A stretch of DNA of 64,000 bases from JABJGO01 sp963921245 (GCA_963921245.4 CAWUEY030000001.1:2294001-2358000), one strand, 5' to 3'. Shown: positions 36,966 through 46,511, numbered from the stretch's first letter. Made by a program: numbers and translations. Notes: generated from the letters alone by a model not told the origin.

Positions 36966-39950
36966 ATGATTGCACGTTTCGGAATTGCCGGGCGACTGTT
37001 TTTGGCTTTCGTTTGTATTGCTGGGTTCTCTCTGGCGTCCGGTGCGGGCGGCTGGTGGATTTTGCAGAACGTTGAAAAAGCCCAGATTTCCATTGTTGAA
37101 AAGGCGATGCCCGCCGTTGCCGATGCGCGAAAAGTCGCGGAAATTGCTAATGAAATCGTGGCCCGGATTCCGTTGCTCAACAGTGCAGACAATCAGGCCG
37201 CCCGCGAACAACAGGCGAGCATTCTGTTCCGTCAGGCGGAAAACCTACAACAGGTCCTCAAGCGCACCAGTGACCACGGGTTCCGCGATAGCCGCTTTGA
37301 AACACTGGATCAGTCGGCGGAGACCTTGATCCTGTTGATCCAGGAAGAGAACGATCTGGTATCCCAGCGCATCGGTTTGTCAGAAGAACTGGCGCAAACT
37401 GTCAGGGAGTCCCTGGAAGCCGCGCAAGGATTGTCGGACCTGTCTGAAACGTTGGTCTCCAATGCCGCGTCCGGGGCGACGGCGGTGATTTCCAATCTAT
37501 ATGAGCTCGTGGAAACGCAGGATCGCATTGATGACTCCATGAATGCGCTGGACCGATTGCTGGAAGAAGACCTCTATCTCATGGAGCGTATGTTTGAGCT
37601 CCGGTTGCGAGCGTCGCAGACGGGATTGCTGCTCAACCAGTTATCGAGCGCCGGTTCACTGGACGAGATTGACTGGATTGAAGAGTCCTTCACCAGCAAC
37701 GTCAGGATTTTGAGCCGTCGCATTCAGGGAATTTCCGACCCTGTCCGACGACAACAGGCGGACGCCATGCTGAGGCGGCTTGTTGAAACCGGAGAGGGGG
37801 CCGGTAATGCATTTTTGTTGCGTGGCCGTATCCTTGATCTGGAACAAGACATCAGTGAGTCGGGGAGCCGAAGCCGGGAGTTATCCGAAACACTAAGCGC
37901 TACAGTGCTAAATCTGGTGGACCTGGCGCAGGGCCTTGCGGACGATGCGGCCCTTGAAGCCGAGAACGCTGTGGAGGCCGGACTGTTGACGTTGTTGTTG
38001 CAGACTCTCATCTTCCTTGTTGTTGCCGGGTTGATTATCTGGCTCTACGTGCAACGGAATGTGATCCGGCGCATTCACTCGCTGGCCTCGACCATGGGTC
38101 GACTGGCAACCGGCGATCTCAAGGCGCAGGTTGTTGACGAGGGAAACGACGAATTGTCGTACATGGCGAAAACCGTTCAGGTGTTTCGCGACCAGGCCGT
38201 TGTGAAACAGGAATTGGAGCGCGAGCGTGATCGGACGGAGGCGGAACTGCGGCGTCACAAAACCGAACTGGAAAACCTCGTTTCCGAGCGAACCGCACAG
38301 TTGTCGGAAATGAACCAGCAACTGCAAACGGAAGTGATCAATCACGATGAAGCTCGGGCCCGTGCCGAACGGGCCAATGCCGCCAAGACAGAGTTTCTGG
38401 CGGCCATGAGCCACGAAATCCGTACACCCATGAACGGCATATTGGGTATGCTGCGGTTGCTGGGCGATACATCTTTGAGTGAAGAACAACGATCACGACT
38501 ATCCGTCGTACGATCTTCAAGCCAGACGTTGTTGGGTATCCTCAACGATATTCTGGATTACTCCAAGGTGGAATCCGGGGAAGTTCATTTGGTTCCCGAG
38601 GACTTCGAACTCCGGCAATTGATCGACGATATTGTCGCGCTGATGCGGTTCAGGGCAACGGAGAAGAATGTTGCACTGAAAATGCAGTTTGATGATGGCC
38701 TGCCTCGTGTGCTCTATGGGGATGCACGAAAACTCAGTCAGGTTCTGCTGAACCTGATCGGCAATGGTCTTAAGTTCACCGGCGAGGGTTCCGTTCATGT
38801 CGCGATATCACGTGATGACACCACAACGCAAGGAGTAGGTCTCCTGATACAGGTTTCTGATACGGGCATCGGTATCAAGCCGGAAGACCAGGAGGGGTTG
38901 TTCAAAGCCTTTCATCAGGCAAATGACGAAATCTTTCGCCAGTACGGCGGTACCGGGCTGGGGCTGGCAATCTGTCGTCGTCTGGTTGAAGCCATGGGTG
39001 GGGCGATTGGTGTGGAAAGCACCTATGGTGAAGGCAGCCGCTTCTGGTTCACCGTGAAACTTTCGGAAGGCAATGAAGAGGCTTTGCGACGTGTCAATGC
39101 GTCCCTGCCGGAGCCATTGGAGATGGCGAAACCCTTGAGCCTTCTTCTTGTGGAGGACAATGATATCAATGCTCTGGTAGCCCGGACGTTCCTTGAAAAG
39201 ATGGGGCATTCTGTCAAGCACGCGGAAACCGGCGAAGATGCCGTTCAAATTGCGGATGAGAGCACCTTTGATGCAATCCTGATGGACATATCATTGCCCG
39301 GCATCGACGGCATTGAGGCTACGAGACGTATTCGTGAACAGAATGACGGGCGCCTGGCGGCGATTCCTGTCATTGCCATGTCGGCGCATGTGTTCCAGAA
39401 TGAAATCGCTATCGTGCTGGAAAGCGGCATGTCGGCATTTGTCGGCAAACCTGTATCACCGGCGCAACTGGCCGCTGTGATTGAAAGCGTGGTTGCAGAC
39501 CCGGACCAGCAGGTAGCGCCCGCCGCCGCAGTGGATGCGGGCACCGTTGATGAGCATCGCGAGGTGCTGAGTAGGGATGTATTGAATGAAGATCTGACGG
39601 TGCTCGGCGATGAGCGCGTGTCTCTGATGATAAATCGTTTTCTGGAACAATCCGATGGCGTTATGGCGAAACTGGAGCAGACCGTTGATCAACAGGACTG
39701 GGCCGGTGTTGCCTACAACGCGCACTACCTGAAAGGCAGCGCCGCCAGTCTCGGTTTGCAGCGCCTGGATTTTAGCGCCGGGGTATTGGAGGCCGTTGCG
39801 AAAGAGCATGGCGGCGAAAAAGCGGACGAGGCCTTAGCGGCTGTGCGTAAGGAATACGGTCTTGCCGTCGGCGCGTTACAGGAACAGCACGCCGGGTTGC
39901 TCGCGGGTGGGAACGATCATCTAGCATCAATCTCGACGGCGAATATGTAA
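36966..39950 (+). CDS. torS: TorS-type hybrid sensor histidine kinase
   Basis: 994 residues. A membrane helix near the N-terminus (10-32), a long periplasmic helical sensor region, a second helix (about 340-360), HAMP, then a coiled coil lead to the kinase: H-box AAMSHEIRTPMNG, G-boxes DTGIGIKPED and GTGLGLAICRRLV. A receiver domain (LLLVEDNDINAL, ILMDISLPGIDG) and an Hpt domain (NAHYLKGSAASLG) follow. This is the full TorS phosphorelay layout. It is divergent from torT (56 bases apart), and its 3' end overlaps torR by 34 bases in the convergent direction. Confidence 0.92.
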   Translation: MIARFGIAGRLFLAFVCIAGFSLASGAGGWWILQNVEKAQISIVEKAMPAVADARKVAEIANEIVARIPLLNSADNQAAREQQASILFRQAENLQQVLKRTSDHGFRDSRFETLDQSAETLILLIQEENDLVSQRIGLSEELAQTVRESLEAAQGLSDLSETLVSNAASGATAVISNLYELVETQDRIDDSMNALDRLLEEDLYLMERMFELRLRASQTGLLLNQLSSAGSLDEIDWIEESFTSNVRILSRRIQGISDPVRRQQADAMLRRLVETGEGAGNAFLLRGRILDLEQDISESGSRSRELSETLSATVLNLVDLAQGLADDAALEAENAVEAGLLTLLLQTLIFLVVAGLIIWLYVQRNVIRRIHSLASTMGRLATGDLKAQVVDEGNDELSYMAKTVQVFRDQAVVKQELERERDRTEAELRRHKTELENLVSERTAQLSEMNQQLQTEVINHDEARARAERANAAKTEFLAAMSHEIRTPMNGILGMLRLLGDTSLSEEQRSRLSVVRSSSQTLLGILNDILDYSKVESGEVHLVPEDFELRQLIDDIVALMRFRATEKNVALKMQFDDGLPRVLYGDARKLSQVLLNLIGNGLKFTGEGSVHVAISRDDTTTQGVGLLIQVSDTGIGIKPEDQEGLFKAFHQANDEIFRQYGGTGLGLAICRRLVEAMGGAIGVESTYGEGSRFWFTVKLSEGNEEALRRVNASLPEPLEMAKPLSLLLVEDNDINALVARTFLEKMGHSVKHAETGEDAVQIADESTFDAILMDISLPGIDGIEATRRIREQNDGRLAAIPVIAMSAHVFQNEIAIVLESGMSAFVGKPVSPAQLAAVIESVVADPDQQVAPAAAVDAGTVDEHREVLSRDVLNEDLTVLGDERVSLMINRFLEQSDGVMAKLEQTVDQQDWAGVAYNAHYLKGSAASLGLQRLDFSAGVLEAVAKEHGGEKADEALAAVRKEYGLAVGALQEQHAGLLAGGNDHLASISTANM

Positions 39951-40633
39951 CCTTCACAGTGAACGGTGACGATAATCTCCGGCAGCTTCGGGTCGGCTTC
40001 CAGTTTCCGGCGTAATCGCCGCACAAGCACATCGATGGTCCGATCGTTGGGGTCCCAGGTGCGATGCGTGATTTGATTGAGCAGGTGATCCCGGCTGAGA
40101 ACAACACCCGGCCGGGCAACAAAGGCCGACAGCAATTCGAACTCCGCCCGGGTTAGGGGAATGGTGCTGCCGTTCACGGTCTGCAACCGGCGGGTCCTGA
40201 GATCGAACAGGTGCCCGGCAAATCGTTTCACCGGCAAGTCCTGTAGCGATCCACGCACAATCCGGCGCAACAGGGTTTTGACCCGCGCGATGAGTTCTCT
40301 GGAGTTGAACGGCTTGGTGATGTAGTCGTCAGCACCGATCTCCAGGCCGATAATCCGGTCCACATCGTCTGTGCGGCCGGTAACCAGAATGATGCCGATA
40401 CTGGATCGGGCGCGGAGCTGGCGGGTGATGTCGAGGCCGTCTTCCCCAGGCAGGTTAATATCAAGCAGGATCAAATCGGCGGGATCGCGCTCCAGAATGG
40501 TACGCATGTCCGGCCCGTTGGCGGCTTCGCTGACCCGATGGCCTGCCGCTTCCATATATCCGGACAGCTTGGCACGCGTTACGTCGTCGTCATCCACAAC
40601 AACAATATGGTGTGTCTGGGATGTTTCATGCAC
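39917..40633 (-). CDS. torR: TorR-type response regulator (OmpR family)
   Basis: 238 residues. The receiver domain (VVVDDDDVTRA, LILLDINLPGEDG with the phosphoacceptor Asp, ILVTGR, DYITKPF) is followed by a winged-helix domain (LTRAEFELLSAF, RTIDVLVRRLRRKLE). It is placed as the final phosphate acceptor of TorS. Its promoter side faces the importer operon starting at 40863, and Tor-box-like repeats lie in that shared gap. This suggests that it regulates both itself and TMAO uptake. Confidence 0.9.
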   Translation of the reverse strand: MHETSQTHHIVVVDDDDVTRAKLSGYMEAAGHRVSEAANGPDMRTILERDPADLILLDINLPGEDGLDITRQLRARSSIGIILVTGRTDDVDRIIGLEIGADDYITKPFNSRELIARVKTLLRRIVRGSLQDLPVKRFAGHLFDLRTRRLQTVNGSTIPLTRAEFELLSAFVARPGVVLSRDHLLNQITHRTWDPNDRTIDVLVRRLRRKLEADPKLPEIIVTVHCEGYIFAVEIDAR

Positions 40634-40675
40634 CGGTATTTATCTCCCGATTTTTGATCACCAGATTATTAACAT

Positions 40676-40702
40676 TTATTCATATTTATTCACAATTCAT
40701 AT
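40676..40702 (+). promoter_or_regulatory. Putative TorR-binding repeats (Tor-box-like)
   Basis: Three TTCA-centred repeats lie between torR and the importer: TTATTCATAT (40676), TTATTCACAA (40686) and CAATTCATAT (40693). The E. coli Tor box consensus is the decamer CTGTTCATAT. These match at 8, 6 and 8 of 10 positions, and the first two are exactly ten bases apart, as in E. coli. A further ATTCACAACT lies at 40721. The surroundings are AT-rich, so chance is not excluded. Confidence 0.5.
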
Positions 40703-40862
40703 TTATGAGGGCAGAATGTCATTCACAACTATGCCCTACTATAGCGCGGTGAAGACGACCAACGCGAAGATGGAAGCAGAGGTGGTCAACAGAACCTGCG
40801 GTCCAACAGCAGGGCACATCAATCGATGCGGTAATGTTGCCGCCTCAACAAGGAGACGAAAC

Positions 40863-41837
40863 GTGAAGACATTGACGAAAAAACTTATGGCAGGCACCTT
40901 TGCCACCGTGATGGCTCTGGCAACCGGTACTGCCTATGCTGCGGACAGCAGTGAACCGATCAAGATCCCCATCAAAAACTGGTCCAGCCAGATCGTGATG
41001 GCACATGTGATTGGCGGCATATTCGAAAGCATGGGCAACACGGTTGAGTATGTCCCTGTCGACAACCAGGCCAGTTTCGAAGCTGCCCGTGTTGGTGACA
41101 TCACCATCCTACACGAAGTATGGCAGTCCACCATGCAGAACGCCTATTACAATGCCATGGAAAAAGGCGGCCTGATTGACGCCGGAACCCATTCTGCGGA
41201 AACCCTGGAAGAAATGGGTGTGCCGAACTGGGTGATCGAAAAAGATCTGTGCCCGGGGCTGCCGCGCTGGGAAGCGCTGAAGGATTGCTCCGCCGCTTTT
41301 GCCACACCTGACTCCGGTGGCAAGGGCCGTTGGCTTGAAGGTCCGCAAAGCTGGCACGGCGATGTCATGCCGAACCGCCTGAAAGGTCTTGGCCTCGACG
41401 ATACATGGACGGTCAAGTTCGCCGGTGGTGCCGATGCCCTGTGGACGGAACTGGAAGCCGCCAAGAAAGAAGGTCGTGGTACGGTTATTTTTAACTGGAC
41501 CCCGAACTTCACGGATGCTGAGGGTTTTACCTTCATTGAATTTCCGCCCTACTACGACGGTTGCCGGATTGCTGATGGCGGCACCGTTGAAACCACGGGC
41601 TGTGGCTCGCCGAAAGGCTGGCTGAAGAAGGGGGCTTTCTGGAAATTCCCGAAAACCCATCCCAATGCCTATCGAGCGTTTTCTCAACTAGAGTTCAATA
41701 CGCCGCAGATCGGTGCCATGGCTGCCTTGGTTGATATCGACAAAATGACTCATGCCGATGCCGCCAAAAAATGGCTGGCCGACAACGAAGACGTCTGGAA
41801 GCCCTGGACCGTTTCGGTTCTCGGTGAAGGAAACTGA
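40863..41837 (+). CDS. tmoX: TMAO/betaine-type ABC transporter substrate-binding protein (TmoX-like)
   Basis: 324 residues. A signal peptide (cut near AYAAD) precedes an OpuAC-type binding fold. Aromatic residues are frequent (KNWSSQIVMAHVIGG, HEVWQSTMQNAYY, GPQSWHGD, FNWTPNF), as in binding proteins that hold quaternary amines in an aromatic cage. Four Cys near 130-215 could form disulfides. The start is GTG 40863 with AAGGAGAC upstream; the open frame further upstream (from 40371) is spurious, as it crosses torR. TMAO is favoured over betaine because torTSR is adjacent and methylamine genes follow; this is inference. Confidence 0.8.
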   Translation: MKTLTKKLMAGTFATVMALATGTAYAADSSEPIKIPIKNWSSQIVMAHVIGGIFESMGNTVEYVPVDNQASFEAARVGDITILHEVWQSTMQNAYYNAMEKGGLIDAGTHSAETLEEMGVPNWVIEKDLCPGLPRWEALKDCSAAFATPDSGGKGRWLEGPQSWHGDVMPNRLKGLGLDDTWTVKFAGGADALWTELEAAKKEGRGTVIFNWTPNFTDAEGFTFIEFPPYYDGCRIADGGTVETTGCGSPKGWLKKGAFWKFPKTHPNAYRAFSQLEFNTPQIGAMAALVDIDKMTHADAAKKWLADNEDVWKPWTVSVLGEGN

Positions 41838-41882
41838 TACAAGGTTCCCAAATAAAAGTGCCTGAAGGCACTGTCTATTTTT

Positions 41883-41919
41883 CTGGTTCCCCTCCTGTTT
41901 GAGGGGAACCAGTTTCTTT
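41883..41919 (+). terminator. Strong hairpin between tmoX-like and ATPase genes
   Basis: CTGGTTCCCCTC (41883-41894) pairs perfectly with GAGGGGAACCAG (41901-41912) around a six-base loop, followed by TTTCTTT. It is 45 bases after the binding-protein stop. Such hairpins commonly let the binding protein be made in excess over the other subunits, as a terminator or as a 3' stabiliser. Confidence 0.85.
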
Positions 41920-42038
41920 GTCCGAGACCGACAAGCGGCGTTTTATCCAAGCGAAGTGTTTACCCGGAGCGGATAAGGACTAAACTTGCACAATAAGCCG
42001 GGATGCAACACAGACCTGAAAAAACCGAGGGATATGCC

Positions 42039-43097
42039 ATGTCAGATGGGGGACTCCAGTCACAAGGCTCACCGGTCATCAGGTGTGAGTCCGTTTATAA
42101 AATCTTCGGAAAGAATGCCGGTTCGCTGCTCAATGGCTCAAACGGGTTTATTAATCAGGCTGAGGCAGCAGCGGCCAGTTGCATCGTCGGGGTGAACAAC
42201 GCCTCGTTTGAGGTGCAGGCTGGTGAGCTTCTGATCATCATGGGTCTTTCCGGTTCGGGCAAGTCGACATTGTTGCGCTGTATTACCCGATTATCGGATG
42301 CCACTGCCGGAAAAATTCTCATCGAAGGCGAAGACATCCTGACCATGAATCCGAAGGAACTGCTTGAGGTTCGTCGCAGCAAGATGGGCATGGTGTTCCA
42401 GAACTTCGGGCTTCTCCCCCACAAGACCGTCCTTGAGAACATCGCTTTCCCGCTGCAAGTCAAAGGCGGCACCACCAAGGAAAGTGTTGAGCGCGCCCGC
42501 GACATGACGCAACTGGTGGGCCTACAGGGGCGTGAGAATTATTTCCCGCGCGAACTGTCCGGCGGCCAGCAACAGCGTGTCGGTATCGCCCGTTCCCTGG
42601 CGGTGGAGCCGGATATCTGGTTCCTGGACGAGCCTTTTTCCGCGCTCGATCCGCTAATCCGCCGCGAGATGCAGGACGAATTCCTGCGCCTGCAGGCGGC
42701 GCTGAAAAAAACCATTCTGTTTGTGACCCACGATTTTGACGAGGCGCTCCGATTGGCTGATCGTATCGCCATCATGAAAGAGGGCGTGATCGAACAGCTC
42801 GACACACCCGCCAACATCGTCCTCAATCCGGCGACAGAATACGTCCGCAAATTCACCGAGGAAGTGCCCCGGGAAAAGGTTCTAAAAATAGAATCCGTGA
42901 TGGATGCGCTGGATGCTTCCGAAGACCTCTCCGACCTGACGGTTTCCAGGGATGCCATAATCGAAACGGTTGCCGAAGCCATCCTGAACCAGAGCAAGCC
43001 GGTCGGCGTCACCGATGACAGCGGCACCCTGGTCGGCAGCCTGCATGCCTCGCATGTGGTCAAGGTGTTGTTTGGCCAGCATACCGGCGAACAGTAA
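42039..43097 (+). CDS. tmoV: Glycine betaine/TMAO ABC transporter ATP-binding protein (ProV/TmoV-like)
   Basis: 352 residues. Walker A GLSGSGKSTLLR, signature LSGGQQQRVGIARS, Walker B IWFLDEPFSALD and switch His VTHDFDEA are followed by a CBS-like C-terminal region (about 270-352). The N-terminal insert before the ABC core (LNGSNGFINQAEAAAASCIV) is typical of ProV-type osmolyte and quaternary-amine ATPases. The start is ATG 42039 with GAGGGA upstream. Confidence 0.88.
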   Translation: MSDGGLQSQGSPVIRCESVYKIFGKNAGSLLNGSNGFINQAEAAAASCIVGVNNASFEVQAGELLIIMGLSGSGKSTLLRCITRLSDATAGKILIEGEDILTMNPKELLEVRRSKMGMVFQNFGLLPHKTVLENIAFPLQVKGGTTKESVERARDMTQLVGLQGRENYFPRELSGGQQQRVGIARSLAVEPDIWFLDEPFSALDPLIRREMQDEFLRLQAALKKTILFVTHDFDEALRLADRIAIMKEGVIEQLDTPANIVLNPATEYVRKFTEEVPREKVLKIESVMDALDASEDLSDLTVSRDAIIETVAEAILNQSKPVGVTDDSGTLVGSLHASHVVKVLFGQHTGEQ

Positions 43098-43100
43098 CGG

Positions 43101-45185
43101 GTGGGCACCGCGTTCATGTTCAGATTGTCCCTCCAATCGAAATTGACGCAGTTCACCGTCCTGCTGTTGGTTTTTGCCGCCTTGTGCCAGATCATTGGCC
43201 CGTCCGAGGACGGTAGCGGAAACTACCTGTGGCGGTTGCCGCCCCTGTTGAAAGAGATACCGTTCCTGATCAACGATCTGGTCCGTGGGCTCATGTTCGA
43301 ATGGATGCCTATCGATGTTTACGATCCGACCATTGAGGAATATGAGCAAAAACCCCTGTTCCGCGAGATCACGAGGGCCGTTTCGAGCGCGTTTCTGTTC
43401 ATTATCGGTGCCGTTCGGGAACTGATCCTGGGGGGCTCCAAGACCATCGTTGCCTTCACCAGCTGGGATTTTCTGCGTGACAATCCGTGGGCGGATTGGC
43501 CCGCCCTGCCGTGGACAGTGGTTGCTGGTTGGGCCATGGTTCTGGGCTACAGATTACAGGGCTGGTGGATGGCCATTCTTGCCGGTTTGGCCAGTCTTTA
43601 TATCTCCATTTTCGGGCAATGGGCGCCGTCTATGAAGACCCTGTCGTTCATTCTGATTGCGGCACCTGTTTCGGTATTTATCGGACTGGTTTTCGGCATT
43701 CTGGCCTACAAGAACAAGGTCATTGAGGCGCTCCTCAATCCCTTGCTGAACGTGGCCCAGACCATGCCACATTACTCTTATCTGGTACCGATCATCGTGC
43801 TGTTCGGGGTTGGTGATCATGCGGCGGCATTGGTGACCATCCTGTTTGCAACACCGTCCATGGTTCGGCTGGTGCTGCTGGGGCTCAAGAACGTTCCGAC
43901 AGATGTGGTCGATGCCGGTAAGATGAGCGGGTGCAGCGAGTTTCAGATGCTGTTCAAGGTGCTAATACCGACGGCCAAACGCGATGTCCTGATCGGCGTT
44001 AACCAGGTGGTCATGCAGTGCCTGTCCATGACCGTCATTGCGGCGTTTATCGGTGCGCAGGGGTTGGGTTCCAACCTGCTGATAGCGTTAAACTCGCTTC
44101 GCATCGGCACAGGCCTTGAAATCGGTATCTGCATCGTTCTGATCGCCGTTGTGTTCGACAAGATGTCGCTTGCCTGGGCCCATAAACAGACGGACTACTT
44201 CGCCGATCTTTCCTTTGTTGAGCGCCACAAGCCCCTGTTGATATGCGGGGTCATTCTCGTTACCGGGGTCTTGCTCGCCATGGCGGGTTCGTTGCTGTTC
44301 GAGGAGGGCTTCAACTATTTTTACATTGTGCCCCACAACAAGGGCATTACAACAGCACCCTTCTGGCAGGCAGGCGTGGACTGGGTCTGGGATACGTTCT
44401 TCTATATGCTGAAGACCTTTAACGAGTGGTTGATTACCAGCGTGCTGGTACCCATGAGGGATTCCTATCTTGCCATGCCTGTCATTGCCACGTTCGTGCT
44501 GGTCATGGGCATTGCCTATATTCTGGCCGGTGTCCGCTCCGCTCTGATCGTTTGTGGGTTTTTGCTGTTCATCGCGCTTTCGGAATACTGGGACCGCGCC
44601 CTGATCACCATGTACATGGCAACCTTCGCCGTCATCGTATCCGGGGTCATCGGTGTCACATTGGGTTCCCTCTGTGCGCAAAATGAATATGCCAGCAAAG
44701 CCGTTCTTTTGTTGTGCGATTTCCTACAGACGTTCCCGTCGTTCATTTACCTCATTCCGGTGATTATGTTGTTCGGGATTACCGACACTTCCGTGCTGAT
44801 CGCCTCGCTGGCGTATGCGATTGTTCCGGCGACGCGGTTTACGGTCGAGGGGCTCAGGAGCGTCCCGCCGGTGCTGCACGATGCCGGAGCCATGTGTGGT
44901 GTTTCACGGTTGCAACGCTTAGTTTCTATCGATTTTCCGGTCGCCTTCCCCCACATCATGCTGGGCGTCAACCAGACCGTGAACTTTGCTCTGATGATGG
45001 TCATCATCGGGGCCTTTATCGGCACCATTGATCTGGGACAGCTAATCCTGAAGGCGATTTCTGAACCCCAGGGCACCGGGATTGGTATCACGCTGGGCAT
45101 CTGTGTCGCCTTTATCGCGCTCGCCGCCGATCAGATCATCCGGACCTGGGCAAACAATCGGAAAAAGATGCTTGGACTGGATTGA
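43101..45185 (+). CDS. tmoW: Double-length ABC transporter permease (TmoW-like)
   Basis: 694 residues, about twice a ProW-type permease. Two binding-protein-dependent permease domains are fused in tandem: the first (about 180-350) has GKMSGCSEFQMLFKVLIPTA and the second (about 500-690) has GAMCGVSRLQRLVSIDFPVA as the ATPase-contact loops. Near-identical NQVVMQC/NQTVNFA segments follow each. A single gene therefore supplies both halves of the channel. The start is GTG 43101 (or ATG 43116), three bases after the ATPase stop. The order binding protein, ATPase, permease differs from the tmoXWV order known in Ruegeria. Confidence 0.87.
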   Translation: MGTAFMFRLSLQSKLTQFTVLLLVFAALCQIIGPSEDGSGNYLWRLPPLLKEIPFLINDLVRGLMFEWMPIDVYDPTIEEYEQKPLFREITRAVSSAFLFIIGAVRELILGGSKTIVAFTSWDFLRDNPWADWPALPWTVVAGWAMVLGYRLQGWWMAILAGLASLYISIFGQWAPSMKTLSFILIAAPVSVFIGLVFGILAYKNKVIEALLNPLLNVAQTMPHYSYLVPIIVLFGVGDHAAALVTILFATPSMVRLVLLGLKNVPTDVVDAGKMSGCSEFQMLFKVLIPTAKRDVLIGVNQVVMQCLSMTVIAAFIGAQGLGSNLLIALNSLRIGTGLEIGICIVLIAVVFDKMSLAWAHKQTDYFADLSFVERHKPLLICGVILVTGVLLAMAGSLLFEEGFNYFYIVPHNKGITTAPFWQAGVDWVWDTFFYMLKTFNEWLITSVLVPMRDSYLAMPVIATFVLVMGIAYILAGVRSALIVCGFLLFIALSEYWDRALITMYMATFAVIVSGVIGVTLGSLCAQNEYASKAVLLLCDFLQTFPSFIYLIPVIMLFGITDTSVLIASLAYAIVPATRFTVEGLRSVPPVLHDAGAMCGVSRLQRLVSIDFPVAFPHIMLGVNQTVNFALMMVIIGAFIGTIDLGQLILKAISEPQGTGIGITLGICVAFIALAADQIIRTWANNRKKMLGLD

Positions 45186-45220
45186 GGCATTATGCGACGC
45201 TTCTATCCGAGGTGCCCGTC

Positions 45221-45589
45221 ATGGATCGAAAAGTCGTTAACTTCAGAGATGCCGAATGGATGACCTACAGTCTCCAGGGCAAATCACAAGAGGATATAGC
45301 CTGGCATAACATCAGCTGGTCGGACGAGGATGATACCGGGTTCTTCCTGGTGAAGTTCGAACCCGGTGGTGTTTCCCTCCCCCACGAACACCTGGGCTTT
45401 GAAGAATTTGTTATTCTTGAGGGTGAGGTGAAGGATCACGATGGATGGGTGTACCGACAAGGGGACTGCGTTTCTCTGAAATCGGGGTCGCGTCATTATT
45501 CGATTTCCGAGACCGGCGCGTATGTCGCGGTGTTTGTTCGCGGCGGTTTCAGAACTATTGAGAAAAAGGACCTAGGTGTTGGCGAATGA
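45221..45589 (+). CDS. Small cupin-domain protein
   Basis: 122 residues, one cupin barrel with the metal-type motif PHEHLGFEEFVILEGEV and a second motif RQGDCVSLKSGSRHY. It resembles ChrR-like or anti-sigma-type cupins and unassigned small cupins. GAGGTG precedes ATG 45221. It lies 35 bases after the permease gene and its end overlaps the DMT gene, so it is probably in the same transcript. The function is unknown; binding of a methylated amine or a regulatory role are possibilities. Confidence 0.8.
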   Translation: MDRKVVNFRDAEWMTYSLQGKSQEDIAWHNISWSDEDDTGFFLVKFEPGGVSLPHEHLGFEEFVILEGEVKDHDGWVYRQGDCVSLKSGSRHYSISETGAYVAVFVRGGFRTIEKKDLGVGE

Positions 45590-46511
45590 TGCAGGAGTCC
45601 AGACGGACGGCGGCGGGCGTCTCTATGGCATGTTCCTGATCACCATCAGTTCCTTTGGTATCAGCTTTGGCGGGCTCATCAGTCGTAGCCTGGAAGACGC
45701 CGACGCATGGCAGATCAACATCCACCGGTCTCTTAGCACCATTATCGTGGCGCTCGCCTATTTCGCCTGGCGGTACAGGGGCGAAACGGTTTCACGATGC
45801 AAGGCCATAGGTCGACCCGGTATTCTGGCGGCATTGTCCATGACGGTAGCGGGGGTAACATTCATGCAGGCAATCACCACGACAACTGTGGCGAATACGC
45901 TATTTACCCTGGGCTCTATCCCGTTCATAACCGCTGCACTGGCCTGGGTATTCCTGAAGGAGACCCTGCGACCCATTACCTTGACGACCATGGCTGTCGC
46001 TGCCACGGGGATTGGTGTAATGCTGGCCGATGGCCTTGGCGGCGGGTCGGCGTTTGGCAATATCATGGCCCTGATGACGGCATTCGGTTTTTCCGGGTAT
46101 GCCGTGATTGTGCGCCACCAGCGCAACACTGATATGTTGCCGGCCTATATTCTGGCGGCGTTGCTGGTCTGTCTGATTTCCACCGCAGTGCGCCTGGATG
46201 ACTGGGCGATCGGCTGGTGGGATTTCATCATGTGCTTTATCTGGGGCGGCCTTCTGTCCGGGATCGGCAACATTCTGTTTATTGTCGCGACACGCTATCT
46301 CTATGCTGCCGAAGTGACCCTGTTCATGTTGCTTGAATTCGCTCTGGGACCGATCTGGGTCTGGTGGTTTGTGGGTGAAACACCGACATTGCTGGCATTG
46401 GGTGGTGGGGCACTCATTATGCTGGCCGTGATGATCCGGGCGGTGGTTCAGGCGCGGGAAGCCCAGGAAGCCAAACGAGCCGCCTCTGCCCGTATTCGCA
46501 GCCCGCTGTAG
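45576..46511 (+). CDS. DMT-family (EamA) transporter
   Basis: 311 residues with ten predicted membrane helices in two EamA repeats (ITTTTVANTLFTLGSIPFIT, ALAWVFLKETL; then FMLLEFALGPIWVWWFVGE). The start is GTG 45576 after AAGGA, inside the 3' end of the cupin gene. The family exports or imports small metabolites. Its place at the end of the uptake operon suggests export of a by-product, but the substrate cannot be told. Confidence 0.88.
   Translation: MLANDAGVQTDGGGRLYGMFLITISSFGISFGGLISRSLEDADAWQINIHRSLSTIIVALAYFAWRYRGETVSRCKAIGRPGILAALSMTVAGVTFMQAITTTTVANTLFTLGSIPFITAALAWVFLKETLRPITLTTMAVAATGIGVMLADGLGGGSAFGNIMALMTAFGFSGYAVIVRHQRNTDMLPAYILAALLVCLISTAVRLDDWAIGWWDFIMCFIWGGLLSGIGNILFIVATRYLYAAEVTLFMLLEFALGPIWVWWFVGETPTLLALGGGALIMLAVMIRAVVQAREAQEAKRAASARIRSPL

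Noticed and set aside
40371..40862. Long N-terminal extension of the TMAO-type binding protein
   Set aside because: It runs antisense through torR and lacks homology; the signal peptide and AAGGAG site place the start at 40863.
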